From positions 1 through 8,399 of the forward strand of contig CANQTJ010000069.1 of NCBI GenBank assembly GCA_947626705.1: 8,399 nucleotides of DNA, in the 5' to 3' direction. Of the stretch, positions 1-6,690 are shown one piece after another. The notes under the pieces are model-generated. The model searched no databases. It was not told the origin of the DNA and saw nothing but the letters and a program-made list of their open reading frames with translations. The position numbers and the translations under genes are program-made. This stretch comes from an uncultured Clostridia bacterium (GTDB taxonomy: Bacteria; Bacillota; Clostridia; TANB77; CAG-508). The first letter of the stretch is position 1. Each line of letters begins with the position of its first letter.

Positions 1-45
1 TTCTAAATTGTCAATTCCTTTTTTTATTAATTGTATAATATTCAT
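1..45 (-). CDS. N-terminal 15 codons of a gene downstream of spoIIGA, probably sigE (partial)
   Basis: An ATG at 45 opens a frame that runs off the left edge and reads MNIIQLIKKGIDNLE. It is preceded by a near-perfect Shine-Dalgarno sequence, AGGAAGGTGAT at 60-50, so it is very probably a real gene start. The visible residues are too few to identify a family. The position decides the guess: in Bacillus and most sporulating Clostridia the gene directly after spoIIGA is sigE, encoding pro-sigma E, the mother-cell sporulation sigma factor that SpoIIGA cleaves. A short basic and hydrophobic N-terminus would fit a pro-sequence. The conserved sigma-E residues would lie outside the window, so the name is inferred from synteny only. 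Confidence 0.6.
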   Translation of the reverse strand, partial: MNIIQLIKKGIDNLE

Positions 46-49
46 TATT

Positions 50-60
50 ATCACCTTCCT
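50..60 (-). promoter_or_regulatory. Shine-Dalgarno of the sigE-position gene
   Basis: AGGAAGGTGAT on the minus strand contains AGGTGAT, an extended match to the 16S rRNA 3' end, ending four bases before the ATG at 45. The 57 bases between the spoIIGA stop (103) and this ATG show no promoter or hairpin that I can see, which suggests co-transcription with spoIIGA. Confidence 0.75.
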
Positions 61-102
61 TTCTTAGGTACAAAATTTAGTTTAAAAACATTTAATTGTA
101 AT

Positions 103-990
103 CTAATACATCTCTAATCCTATTAGTGCATTGTATTCTCCTCTTTTTGTTAAAGATTTACTATATATTCCAATTATTGCATCTTCTCTTTCTTCTTCCA
201 TCTGTTCATTTATTATTATTATCTTTTCAGGTTTTATTCCTATCATCATTCCATTTTGTTTTCCTAATGATGAAAATGGAATGATTTTTAATTTAGGGAT
301 ATATTCTTTTTTTATATTTTCTGATATCTTTTCAAAATCACCCCCTAATATACTTTCTATATTATTTAAAATATCTTTTGGCATTAAATCATATAATACT
401 GACTTTTCTACAACTACCACTGGATTTCCTGTTATAGGTTCTTTTAACATATTTCCTGTGTCTACCATTGCATTAATTGTTTTTTCTTTTTTATTTAATT
501 TTATTTTTATTTGACATATCATATCTTTTTTAGTTATTTTATTTTTTGTCATTTTAAATGCAATTATTAATATTATGCTTCCAATTATTGCTCCTATAAA
601 TATAACTTTTAATATATAAGTTCCAACATACATTCCATTTTTTATTATGATATTTGTTGGCTTTATTACATATATTAGATATGTCGCTACTCCGCCAAAT
701 GTAAAAGTTGTTACGTAAAATAATATTAATTGTTTAAACATACTTTTAAAATTTTGTGGTTTAAATGCTACAATTACTATTATTATTGATAAAATAATTT
801 TTATAATAATATTAGAGTATATATTTAATTTGGATATATATTGGATAATAACATATATAGCTCCTATTAAACTTGCTAATATTTTTCTTAAATGGTATAC
901 TTTATTTTTTGAAATTATTGCTGTTGCATATAATATTATATAATTCATTATTAAATTTTCTATTAATATAATATCAATATAAATTGACAT
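103..990 (-). CDS. spoIIGA: SpoIIGA, sporulation sigma-E processing aspartic peptidase
   Basis: This 295-residue protein matches SpoIIGA in length (about 300 in Bacillus) and architecture. Residues 1-145 are strongly hydrophobic with about five membrane segments (roughly 3-26, 38-52, 60-77, 86-109 and 122-146). Residues 150-295 form the soluble peptidase domain. The catalytic aspartate motif is Asp-Thr-Gly at 177-179 in AMVDTGNMLKEPITGNPVV. Further family blocks are IPFSSLG (237-243), GIKPEKI (251-257) and the C-terminal GEYNALIGLE. In the known pathway SpoIIGA dimerises in the septal membrane and cleaves the pro-sequence of sigma E once the forespore protein SpoIIR signals. The ATG at 990 has AGGTGA at 1000-995. 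The gene lies after ftsZ but is separated from it by a terminator, so it probably has its own sporulation promoter. Product assignment is firm; the exact membrane segment borders are estimates. Confidence 0.95.
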   Translation of the reverse strand: MSIYIDIILIENLIMNYIILYATAIISKNKVYHLRKILASLIGAIYVIIQYISKLNIYSNIIIKIILSIIIVIVAFKPQNFKSMFKQLILFYVTTFTFGGVATYLIYVIKPTNIIIKNGMYVGTYILKVIFIGAIIGSIILIIAFKMTKNKITKKDMICQIKIKLNKKEKTINAMVDTGNMLKEPITGNPVVVVEKSVLYDLMPKDILNNIESILGGDFEKISENIKKEYIPKLKIIPFSSLGKQNGMMIGIKPEKIIIINEQMEEEREDAIIGIYSKSLTKRGEYNALIGLEMY

Positions 991-1042
991 ATTCTCACCT
1001 GCTTTTTAAGTTATATAAATTTTACTTTTAATAATAAATTAT

Positions 1043-1076
1043 TTTATAATTTTGTTATATATATTTTTTATAACAA
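1043..1076 (-). promoter_or_regulatory. Candidate spoIIGA promoter with 22-bp spacer, overlapped by a dyad
   Basis: On the minus strand TTGTTA (1076-1071, 4 of 6 matches to the -35 consensus) and TATAAA (1048-1043, 5 of 6 to the -10) are separated by exactly 22 bp. The B. subtilis spoIIG promoter is known for this abnormal 22-bp spacing, compensated by Spo0A~P. The predicted start, near 1036, would give a leader of about 46 bases. An 8-bp inverted repeat, TTGTTATA and TATAACAA (1076-1069 and 1059-1052), overlaps the -35 and spacer and could be an operator. In such AT-rich DNA these hexamers can occur by chance, and I found no good Spo0A box. Confidence 0.35.
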
Positions 1077-1133
1077 CTTATTAATGTTATTTTACTATAT
1101 ACTTGTTACGAAGTCTGTCTTTTTTTATTGTAG

Positions 1134-1171
1134 AAAAAAAGAAATAATCGATTATTTTCGATTATTTCTTT
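1134..1171 (-). terminator. Rho-independent terminator after ftsZ
   Basis: A perfect 13-bp inverted repeat (1138-1150 paired with 1159-1171) surrounds an 8-base loop. Its core is GAAATAATCG / CGATTATTTC. On the minus strand the stem runs straight into seven T's (1140-1134), the classical intrinsic-terminator form. It begins about 24 bases past the ftsZ stop. The plus-strand side is also T-rich, but no gene enters from that direction here. It ends the ftsAZ transcript and insulates spoIIGA from vegetative read-through. Confidence 0.85.
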
Positions 1172-1194
1172 CTTTATTTTTTCTCTTTATATCA

Positions 1195-2316
1195 TTACAT
1201 ATTTTTATTTCTATTTTTTCTTAAAAATGGTGGTATATCTAAATCATTTTGTGAAGATGCTATTTCTGAATTTGATGGTATTGAATTCATTTTTTTCTCC
1301 CATGGTTTTGATACTATATTATCTACACCTATACTTGATATATTATTTTCTGGTTTTTCAAATCCAGTAGCTATTACAGTTATTTGAATTTCATCTTGCA
1401 TTGTTGGATCTGTAACTGTACCAAAGATAATATTTGCTTCTGGGTCTACACTACGTTGTACTAATTCTGCTGCTGTATTTACTTCATGTAGTCCTAGGTC
1501 TTCTCCACCTGTTATATTTATAATTACTCCTCTTGCTCCTTCTATTGAAGTTTCTAATAATGGACTTTGTATAGCTTCTTTTGCTGCATCTTCTGCTCTG
1601 TTTTCTCCTGATGCTCTACCAACTCCCATGTGTGCCATACCTGTGTTTAACATTATAGTTTTTACATCAGCGAAGTCTAAATTTACTAATCCTGGTACTG
1701 CTATTAAATCTGATATACCTTGTACACCTTGTCTTAATACATCATCTGCCATTTTAAATGCTTCTATTATAGATGTTTTTCTGTCTATAATTTGAAGTAG
1801 TTTGTCATTTGGTATTACAACTAGAGTATCTACTTTTCCTTTTAAACTTTCTATTCCTCTTTCTGCTTGTGAAAGTCTTTTCTTTCCTTCAAATGTAAAT
1901 GGCTTTGTAACAACTCCTATTGTTAATATTCCCATTTCTTTTGCTATTGAGGCAACTATAGGTGCAGCACCTGTTCCTGTTCCTCCACCCATTCCTGCTG
2001 TAACAAATACCATATCTGCTCCTCTTAATATTTCTGATACTTCAGACTTACTTTCTTCTGCTGATTGAGCTCCTATGTCAGGGTTTGCTCCTGCTCCTAA
2101 TCCTCTTGTTATTTTTTCTCCTATTTGTATTTTTGTATTAGCTCTTGATTGTTGAAGTGCTTGTCTATCTGTATTTACTGCAATAAAGTCTACTCCTTTT
2201 ATACCTGATTCTATCATTCTATTTACAGCATTATTTCCTGCTCCCCCAACACCTATTACTTTTATTGTTGCTGTTCCATCCATCATAGTTATATTATTAT
2301 CTTCATATTCCATCAT
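1195..2316 (-). CDS. ftsZ: FtsZ, cell-division GTPase (tubulin homologue)
   Basis: This 373-residue FtsZ polymerises at midcell and at the polar sporulation septum to form the Z-ring. The nucleotide-binding glycines VGGAGNNAVNRM (23-34), AVNTD (46-50), the tubulin signature GGGTGTGAAP (110-119) and the T7 catalytic loop NLDFADVK (212-219, with both acidic residues) are intact. A variable linker (about 320-355) leads to the conserved C-terminal peptide DLDIPPFLRK (358-367), which binds FtsA and other tethers. The frame is open back to a TTG at 2334, but that codon overlaps the Shine-Dalgarno GAGGAGG (2332-2326). The ATG at 2316, nine bases after it, is the likely start; a second ATG follows at 2313. 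The gene follows ftsA by 44 bases with no visible promoter between, so the two are probably co-transcribed. The terminator ends the unit. Confidence 0.97.
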   Translation of the reverse strand: MMEYEDNNITMMDGTATIKVIGVGGAGNNAVNRMIESGIKGVDFIAVNTDRQALQQSRANTKIQIGEKITRGLGAGANPDIGAQSAEESKSEVSEILRGADMVFVTAGMGGGTGTGAAPIVASIAKEMGILTIGVVTKPFTFEGKKRLSQAERGIESLKGKVDTLVVIPNDKLLQIIDRKTSIIEAFKMADDVLRQGVQGISDLIAVPGLVNLDFADVKTIMLNTGMAHMGVGRASGENRAEDAAKEAIQSPLLETSIEGARGVIINITGGEDLGLHEVNTAAELVQRSVDPEANIIFGTVTDPTMQDEIQITVIATGFEKPENNISSIGVDNIVSKPWEKKMNSIPSNSEIASSQNDLDIPPFLRKNRNKNM

Positions 2317-2325
2317 TTGGTTTTT

Positions 2326-2332
2326 CCTCCTC
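2326..2332 (-). promoter_or_regulatory. ftsZ Shine-Dalgarno that fixes the start
   Basis: GAGGAGG sits nine bases before the ATG at 2316. Because the upstream in-frame TTG (2334) overlaps this element, initiation there is unlikely, and FtsZ starts with MMEYEDN rather than six residues earlier. Confidence 0.8.
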
Positions 2333-2360
2333 AAAATTTATATATTTTTATATTTTTTAC

Positions 2361-3590
2361 TTAACTATAAAAAAATTCTTTTATTCTTTCAAATATATTT
2401 TTTAATATATTTTCATTCGTTTTTGTATCTATACTACTTGATACTGTTTTAGTAAATGGTCTTGAAGCTATATATCTAACTAGAGCATAGCTTGTCCTAT
2501 ATGTTGGTTTTGTTGCTCCTATTAATCTTCCTGTTGATATTTTTACAGGTATATTTAAGTTTATCTTTCCTGCCACATCACTTTTGCTAATATTTACTAT
2601 TCCTTGTCCTGTTAAAATAACATTATTTATTCTAGATTTTATTCCTTGATTTGTCAAATCTTTATTTATAATTAAGAAAATTTCTTCAATTCTTGCCTCT
2701 ATTATTTCTATTAATTCCGAACTTTTTATTATCTTATTTTTATTATTATCTTTACATGTATTTAGTATAATATCATTGTCATTATCTATAAAAGATTTTA
2801 ATGCTAAACCATATTGTCTTTTAAGTTTATCCGCTTCTTCTTGCGTTATATTTAATACTAATGCTATATCGTTTGTTATATTTTCTCCTCCTACTGGTAT
2901 AGAATTAGTATAAATATATGTTGAGCCTTCAAATACTCCTATTTCTGTATTTTCTGCTCCTATATCTATAATAGCTATATTATCGTGTAATTCATTTTTG
3001 TCCAGTATTAAGTTTCTCTCTGCTAAAGTTATTGGAACAATTCCATCTACCTCTAAGCCTATCTTTTTAAATATATTATTTATTTGTCTTACATAATCTT
3101 TATCAGCTAAAATTATTTGTGCACTTATGGTAAAGCTTGAACTTAAACTTCCTACAGGGTCTGATACAACTGTACCATTATCTAATATTACTTTATCTGG
3201 AACTATGTCTATTAAAGTTTTTCCATCAGGTATCTCTATATCTTTTACTTGCATTATAGCATTTTGCACATCTCTCATTGAAATTCCAGAATATTTATCT
3301 TTTAATTCTTTTGTTATGCTATTTTGAACTATTGTTACATATTTTCCTGGAATAGTTACATATGCTGAATTTATTTTTAAGTTAGTTTCGTCCTCCGCAT
3401 CTTTTATAGTTTTGGCTAAACTTAAACATATTTCTTCTTCATTTATAATTTTTCCTTTTTTTAAACCATTACATTTATATGATGTACTACATATAGTTTC
3501 AATCTGTTCAAAATTATTAACTTCTCCTACAACTGTTGCTATTTTTGTTGTTCCTATGTCTACACCAACTATAATATCACCTATTGCCAA
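2361..3590 (-). CDS. ftsA: FtsA, actin-like membrane tether of FtsZ
   Basis: This is a 409-residue FtsA, an ATP-binding actin/Hsp70-fold protein that anchors FtsZ to the membrane and recruits later divisome proteins. Phosphate-1 motif: VGVDIGTTKIATVVGE (8-23). An SHS2/1C domain follows at roughly 83-160, phosphate-2 is IAIIDIGAENTEIGVF (205-220), and the adenosine motif is VILTGQG (324-330). The tail NILKNIFERIKEFFYS (394-409) is the expected C-terminal amphipathic membrane-targeting helix, so the gene is complete. The adenosine loop reads TGQG where TGGG is usual; this is probably tolerated. The start is TTG at 3590: the next upstream in-frame stop is a TGA 18 bases before it, no ATG or GTG lies between, and GGGGGA (3602-3597) is six bases before it. 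The gene has its own sigma-A promoter and is followed by ftsZ. Confidence 0.96.
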   Translation of the reverse strand: MAIGDIIVGVDIGTTKIATVVGEVNNFEQIETICSTSYKCNGLKKGKIINEEEICLSLAKTIKDAEDETNLKINSAYVTIPGKYVTIVQNSITKELKDKYSGISMRDVQNAIMQVKDIEIPDGKTLIDIVPDKVILDNGTVVSDPVGSLSSSFTISAQIILADKDYVRQINNIFKKIGLEVDGIVPITLAERNLILDKNELHDNIAIIDIGAENTEIGVFEGSTYIYTNSIPVGGENITNDIALVLNITQEEADKLKRQYGLALKSFIDNDNDIILNTCKDNNKNKIIKSSELIEIIEARIEEIFLIINKDLTNQGIKSRINNVILTGQGIVNISKSDVAGKINLNIPVKISTGRLIGATKPTYRTSYALVRYIASRPFTKTVSSSIDTKTNENILKNIFERIKEFFYS

Positions 3591-3596
3591 GTTAAT

Positions 3597-3602
3597 TCCC
3601 CC
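3597..3602 (-). promoter_or_regulatory. ftsA Shine-Dalgarno for a TTG start
   Basis: GGGGGA is placed six bases before the TTG at 3590. An ATG that overlaps this site (3605) is in another frame and stops after seven codons, so the TTG is the only sensible ftsA start. Confidence 0.65.
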
Positions 3603-3631
3603 ATCTCACTAGTACTTAATTTCTAGTTGTA

Positions 3632-3660
3632 TTTATATTACATTTTTTTTAAATTGTCAA
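3632..3660 (-). promoter_or_regulatory. Sigma-A promoter of ftsA-ftsZ
   Basis: On the minus strand a perfect -35 box TTGACA (3660-3655) and a -10 box TATAAA (3637-3632, 5 of 6) are separated by exactly 17 bp, the optimum. Transcription should start near 3625, giving a leader of about 35 bases before the ftsA TTG. It lies between sbp and ftsA, so ftsAZ can be expressed independently of the upstream ftsQ-ylxWX-sbp unit, in line with dedicated ftsAZ promoters known in Bacillus. Confidence 0.85.
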
Positions 3661-3672
3661 TAGAAAATGTTA

Positions 3673-3705
3673 TATTTTTGTAATATTTTTGTAACACTTT
3701 TGTAA
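3673..3705 (-). repeat. Three contiguous 11-bp A-tract repeats upstream of the ftsA promoter
   Basis: On the minus strand the sequence reads TTACAAAAGTG, TTACAAAAATA, TTACAAAAATA with no gaps (3705-3695, 3694-3684, 3683-3673). A weaker fourth unit starting TAACA follows. The array ends 12 bases before the -35 box. One A-tract per 11 bp puts all tracts on nearly the same face of the helix, which is known to bend DNA and to serve as UP-element-like contact for RNA polymerase. A multi-site repressor or activator operator is the alternative. Confidence 0.7.
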
Positions 3706-3716
3706 TATTATTTTTT

Positions 3717-4115
3717 CTATTCTTTTGTATCTTTTGTTTCTGCGTCTTTATATCTATTTTTTATTTTTTCAGACCATTTTTCTACATAGTATCTTCTTAC
3801 TATTCCTAAATTTAAAAACATTCTCCATACAAACACTACTATTGCCGCTAAATATATATCAACATTCAATTTTTCTCCTAAAACTGTCAATAATATTGCA
3901 AGTATTGCATTGCCAAAAAAACCTGATATAAATATTTTCATATCAAATTTTTTATTTATTACAGATGCTATTCCACCAAATACTGTATCTAACGCAGCAA
4001 GTATTGCAATAGCTAAATAACTTGAATATGTATATGAAATCATTGGTGCATTTAACCCAATTATTGCTCCTAAAACAGATGCTATTATCATAGTTAAAAT
4101 AATCATTTTTTTCAT
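3717..4115 (-). CDS. sbp: Sbp, small basic membrane protein (DUF1290)
   Basis: This 132-residue protein is of the DUF1290 small basic protein family encoded between ylxX and ftsA in Bacillus (about 120 residues there). It has four predicted membrane segments, roughly 3-24, 33-52, 61-80 and 86-106. The family core ALDTVFGGIASV (41-52), GFFGNAILA (65-73) and the juxtamembrane NLGIVRRYYVEKW (107-119) are visible, followed by a charged cytoplasmic tail rich in Lys, Asp and Glu. Its biochemical role is unknown. The ATG at 4115 directly abuts AGGAAGGA. The ATG at 4106 (residue 4) has better spacing from GGAAGG and may be the true start. It lies 23 bases after ylxX and is the last gene of the ftsQ-ylxW-ylxX-sbp unit, with no clear terminator after it. 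Confidence 0.9.
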   Translation of the reverse strand: MKKMIILTMIIASVLGAIIGLNAPMISYTYSSYLAIAILAALDTVFGGIASVINKKFDMKIFISGFFGNAILAILLTVLGEKLNVDIYLAAIVVFVWRMFLNLGIVRRYYVEKWSEKIKNRYKDAETKDTKE

Positions 4116-4138
4116 TCCTTCCTAACATTTGAAATAAA

Positions 4139-4834
4139 TTATTGTATATATTTTTGTGATATTTCTTTATTATATTTTGGTATAATAATTTTATTTTGTC
4201 TGTCTATGCTAATATCAAATCCTATATTTCTTAATAATTCTACATACCCTCCATTTCCTAGTAATGTGCTTTCTAATTTTGTTTCATCTCCTATTGCTTG
4301 TATTACGTATGGTGCTAGTATTCTTTGTTGATTTATATATATTATAGAATTATTTACATATACAATGTCTGACATATTAATTATTCTTTCTTCATTTATT
4401 GATATTGCTTCGGCTCCTGCTAACTTTAAATAGTCTACTATTATTAATAAATCTTCTGCTGTAATTGTTTCTACTCCTTCATTGTCTGTATCTTTTATTT
4501 TAATTACTATTCCTTTACCTTGTACTTGTGTTTTTCCTAAATACATATTAGTTTGTTCTAATTCTTTTTCTACCATTTTAGAGGACTCTTCTGCTGATTG
4601 TTCTTTTTCTTCGTATTCATTAAGTCTTTGCATTTTTTCTTGATATTGTTCTTCGGCTTCTTTGTATTTCTGTTTCCAATTGGCTAATTCTTCTCTAAGT
4701 TCTTCTTCTCTCATAGATTCTATAGATGTAATATCTGTTTCATTTACTATTTTAAATTGCATAAACATTATTGTTGATAATGCAAAACATGCTATTGCAA
4801 TAGTTATAGTTACTGTTATTTTACCTTTTTTCAT
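4139..4834 (-). CDS. ylxX: YlxX-like DUF881 (UPF0749) membrane-anchored protein
   Basis: This is a 231-residue DUF881 protein. A basic N-terminus and one membrane segment (about 6-27) lead to a long charged coiled coil (about 44-98), then the DUF881 domain (about 102-225). The core GKGIVIKI (107-114), the AEDLL stretch, LKLAGAEAISINEERI (136-151) and the closing GGYVELL are typical. The protein is probably inserted with the domain outside. Its function is unknown, but the family sits beside sbp and ftsA across Bacillota. The frame is open to an ATG at 4852, but the Shine-Dalgarno GGAAGGA (4850-4844) overlaps it, so the ATG at 4834 is chosen. Compared with its upstream paralogue it lacks the ICGGNIININ stretch, having VYVNNSIIYIN instead. 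The ylxX symbol is given by position between ylxW and sbp, as in B. subtilis. Confidence 0.88.
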   Translation of the reverse strand: MKKGKITVTITIAIACFALSTIMFMQFKIVNETDITSIESMREEELREELANWKQKYKEAEEQYQEKMQRLNEYEEKEQSAEESSKMVEKELEQTNMYLGKTQVQGKGIVIKIKDTDNEGVETITAEDLLIIVDYLKLAGAEAISINEERIINMSDIVYVNNSIIYINQQRILAPYVIQAIGDETKLESTLLGNGGYVELLRNIGFDISIDRQNKIIIPKYNKEISQKYIQ

Positions 4835-4883
4835 ATTTCTTTTTCCTTCCATAGAGTTTTTTGTTTGGCAATCAATATAATAA

Positions 4884-5600
4884 TTATTTTACATTGCTCA
4901 AATATTTAAAATTTAATACTCCCGTATACTTAGGAATTGTTATATCATTTGATTTTTTTAGGCTTACTTGTACTTTTCTTTCTTGTAAAGTACTTACATA
5001 TCCACCAGGTCTTGATAAATTTGCTAATGTTTCTGGTAATCCTATTGCTTTAATTGTAAATGGAGATCCTATCCTTTCTCCATTTATGTTTATAATGTTT
5101 CCTCCACATATTATAGGTGTTGTTAATATTAGTCTTTGTTCATTTATAGATATAGCTTCTGCTCCTGCATTTTTCAATTCATTTACAATGTTCAATATAT
5201 CCTTATCATGTACTAATAAATCATTTGAATTTAATACAGAATTTGCATCTATTTCACTATCTGAAATATTAATAATAACTCCTGCTCCTTTTACTTCTGA
5301 TAACCCTATAATTTTATTTCCTTGAGTTATTTGATTATTTGCTTCTTCTAACTCTGAATTATTTTCTGTTGCTTTTTCTATTTTTTCTTTTAATTTCTCA
5401 TCTATTTTTTCAGTTTCTTTTAAAAGATTGTCATATTTTTCTTTATATTTTAATACTTCTGCTTTTAAATTACTTTCTTCATAACTTTGGCTTATGGTAC
5501 TATTATTATTATTTACTGTTTTTATTTGTATGCATATTCCTATTGTTAGAGCAAAACACATCATTCCTAACACAAAGCTAATCATTTTTTTATTTGTCAT
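4884..5600 (-). CDS. ylxW: YlxW-like DUF881 (UPF0749) membrane-anchored protein
   Basis: This 238-residue protein is the first of two adjacent DUF881 paralogues. It has a short basic N-terminus, one membrane segment (about 7-27), a coiled-coil stalk (about 42-92) and a DUF881 domain (about 100-232). Domain landmarks are VKGAGVIINI (103-112), the NSNDLLVHDKD stretch (124-134), LKNAGAEAISINEQRL (142-157), ICGGNIININGERI (164-177) and IKAIG (183-187). The biochemical role is not known. The membrane anchor plus coiled coil and its place in the division cluster suggest a divisome or cell-wall accessory function. The ATG at 5600 has GAGGA about nine bases upstream and lies 19 bases after the ftsQ stop, so the two are surely co-transcribed. 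About 50 bases separate its stop from ylxX. The symbol follows B. subtilis gene order. Confidence 0.88.
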   Translation of the reverse strand: MTNKKMISFVLGMMCFALTIGICIQIKTVNNNNSTISQSYEESNLKAEVLKYKEKYDNLLKETEKIDEKLKEKIEKATENNSELEEANNQITQGNKIIGLSEVKGAGVIINISDSEIDANSVLNSNDLLVHDKDILNIVNELKNAGAEAISINEQRLILTTPIICGGNIININGERIGSPFTIKAIGLPETLANLSRPGGYVSTLQERKVQVSLKKSNDITIPKYTGVLNFKYLSNVK

Positions 5601-5619
5601 TTATCTCATTCCTCACATT

Positions 5620-6690
5620 TTATACTTTTTCTTTGAATCTAGATTTAAAATTTTTATTTATATCACCATTTACATATATTGTTCCTTCTATACCTTTATT
5701 TTCTTCTATTATTGTTGTGACATATAACATTTTGTTACTTAGGTTACTTCCATCACCAATATATATTGTTTTTTTCTCTTGTTCCATATATATAATGTAA
5801 TCATTTTTGTCTGTTATATCTATCCATGAAATCATTTGATTTAGTTCATAATTTTCACATATATTAGTTATTTGTAATACTGTTTCTAGTTTTTCTAAAT
5901 CTTCAATTTCTAATCTATTACCTTCAATAATTTTTTCTGCTGGAGTTGATATTCCTTGTATTACTGGTAATTCTAATTTATTTTCTGATACTTCTAATAT
6001 ATATCCTTGATTATCTATGTAAGCATATCCATTTAAAAATTCTACATTATAACTTTGTTTTCTTTCCTCTATAGTAATTTCTACTTTATTTGGAATTTTC
6101 CTTTTTATATTTGCATCTTTTATATATGGATTTTCTTCTATTTGCTGTTCAACTTTACCTCTTGTAAATTGAAATATGTTCTGTCCTATTTGTAATTGAG
6201 ATAAACTTTTTATTGTATCTGTTGATATTTTTTCATTGTTTATTACATTTATATCACTGATATTAAATATTGGTGAAACCATTGCAAAGACTACTCCGCC
6301 TATTATTAAAAACAACAAAGTAGTATATTTTATAATTTTTTTTATTCTTTTTTTCTTTTTTATAATTTTTGACTGTTTTTTAGATATGTTATTTTCTTTT
6401 CCATACGTTTGTGTTCTATTTTTTTTTGTCATACCTATGACAACTTCCGTATCAAAATCGAATTGATTTTTTATGTTGTTTTTTTTATGTATATTTTTTT
6501 GATTATCAACTATATTTTTATTTCTTTTATTTTGTTTATTTTTACTCTTATTTTCAATACTTTTATTTTTTATATTTTTATTTTCCGTATTTTTTTTACT
6601 AATTGGCTCTCCTTCTTGCTGTTCTTCTTCAATATCTTCGTTAGAAAATTTATATAAATTATCAAATTTTTGCTTTTGTTGTTTTGTCAA
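5620..6690 (-). CDS. ftsQ: FtsQ/DivIB, divisome protein with POTRA domain
   Basis: This bitopic division protein of 356 residues belongs to the FtsQ/DivIB family. Its partners in known systems are FtsL/DivIC and FtsB. Using the TTG start, a cytoplasmic N-terminus of about 120 residues precedes one membrane segment (about 122-139). A POTRA domain (about 142-210, from ISDINVINNEKIST to VEITIEERK) and a beta domain (about 211-345) follow outside the membrane. NPYIKDANIKRKIPNKVEI is the characteristic POTRA end. The N-terminal region 25-85 is an unusual Asn/Lys-rich low-complexity stretch. The frame extends to a GTG at 6699, but that GTG lies within the Shine-Dalgarno GGAGGTGA (6703-6696); the TTG at 6690 is correctly spaced and is chosen. 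It heads the ftsQ-ylxW-ylxX-sbp group. Upstream lie a hairpin and the truncated murA. Confidence 0.93.
   Translation of the reverse strand: MTKQQKQKFDNLYKFSNEDIEEEQQEGEPISKKNTENKNIKNKSIENKSKNKQNKRNKNIVDNQKNIHKKNNIKNQFDFDTEVVIGMTKKNRTQTYGKENNISKKQSKIIKKKKRIKKIIKYTTLLFLIIGGVVFAMVSPIFNISDINVINNEKISTDTIKSLSQLQIGQNIFQFTRGKVEQQIEENPYIKDANIKRKIPNKVEITIEERKQSYNVEFLNGYAYIDNQGYILEVSENKLELPVIQGISTPAEKIIEGNRLEIEDLEKLETVLQITNICENYELNQMISWIDITDKNDYIIYMEQEKKTIYIGDGSNLSNKMLYVTTIIEENKGIEGTIYVNGDINKNFKSRFKEKV

Noticed and set aside
1098..1120. Possible Spo0A box (TTCGTAA on the minus strand) upstream of spoIIGA
   Set aside because: It matches only 5 of 7 positions of TTCGACA and is some 25 bases upstream of the best promoter candidate; that is not enough in such AT-rich DNA.
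2317..2334. Longer FtsZ start at TTG 2334 (and likewise GTG 6699 for ftsQ, ATG 4852 for ylxX)
   Set aside because: In each case the codon overlaps or precedes the Shine-Dalgarno sequence that serves the properly spaced downstream start.
3605..3626. Small inverted repeat ACTAG...CTAGT in the ftsA leader
   Set aside because: The 5-bp arms with a 10-base loop are too weak to call a riboswitch or attenuator; chance is sufficient.
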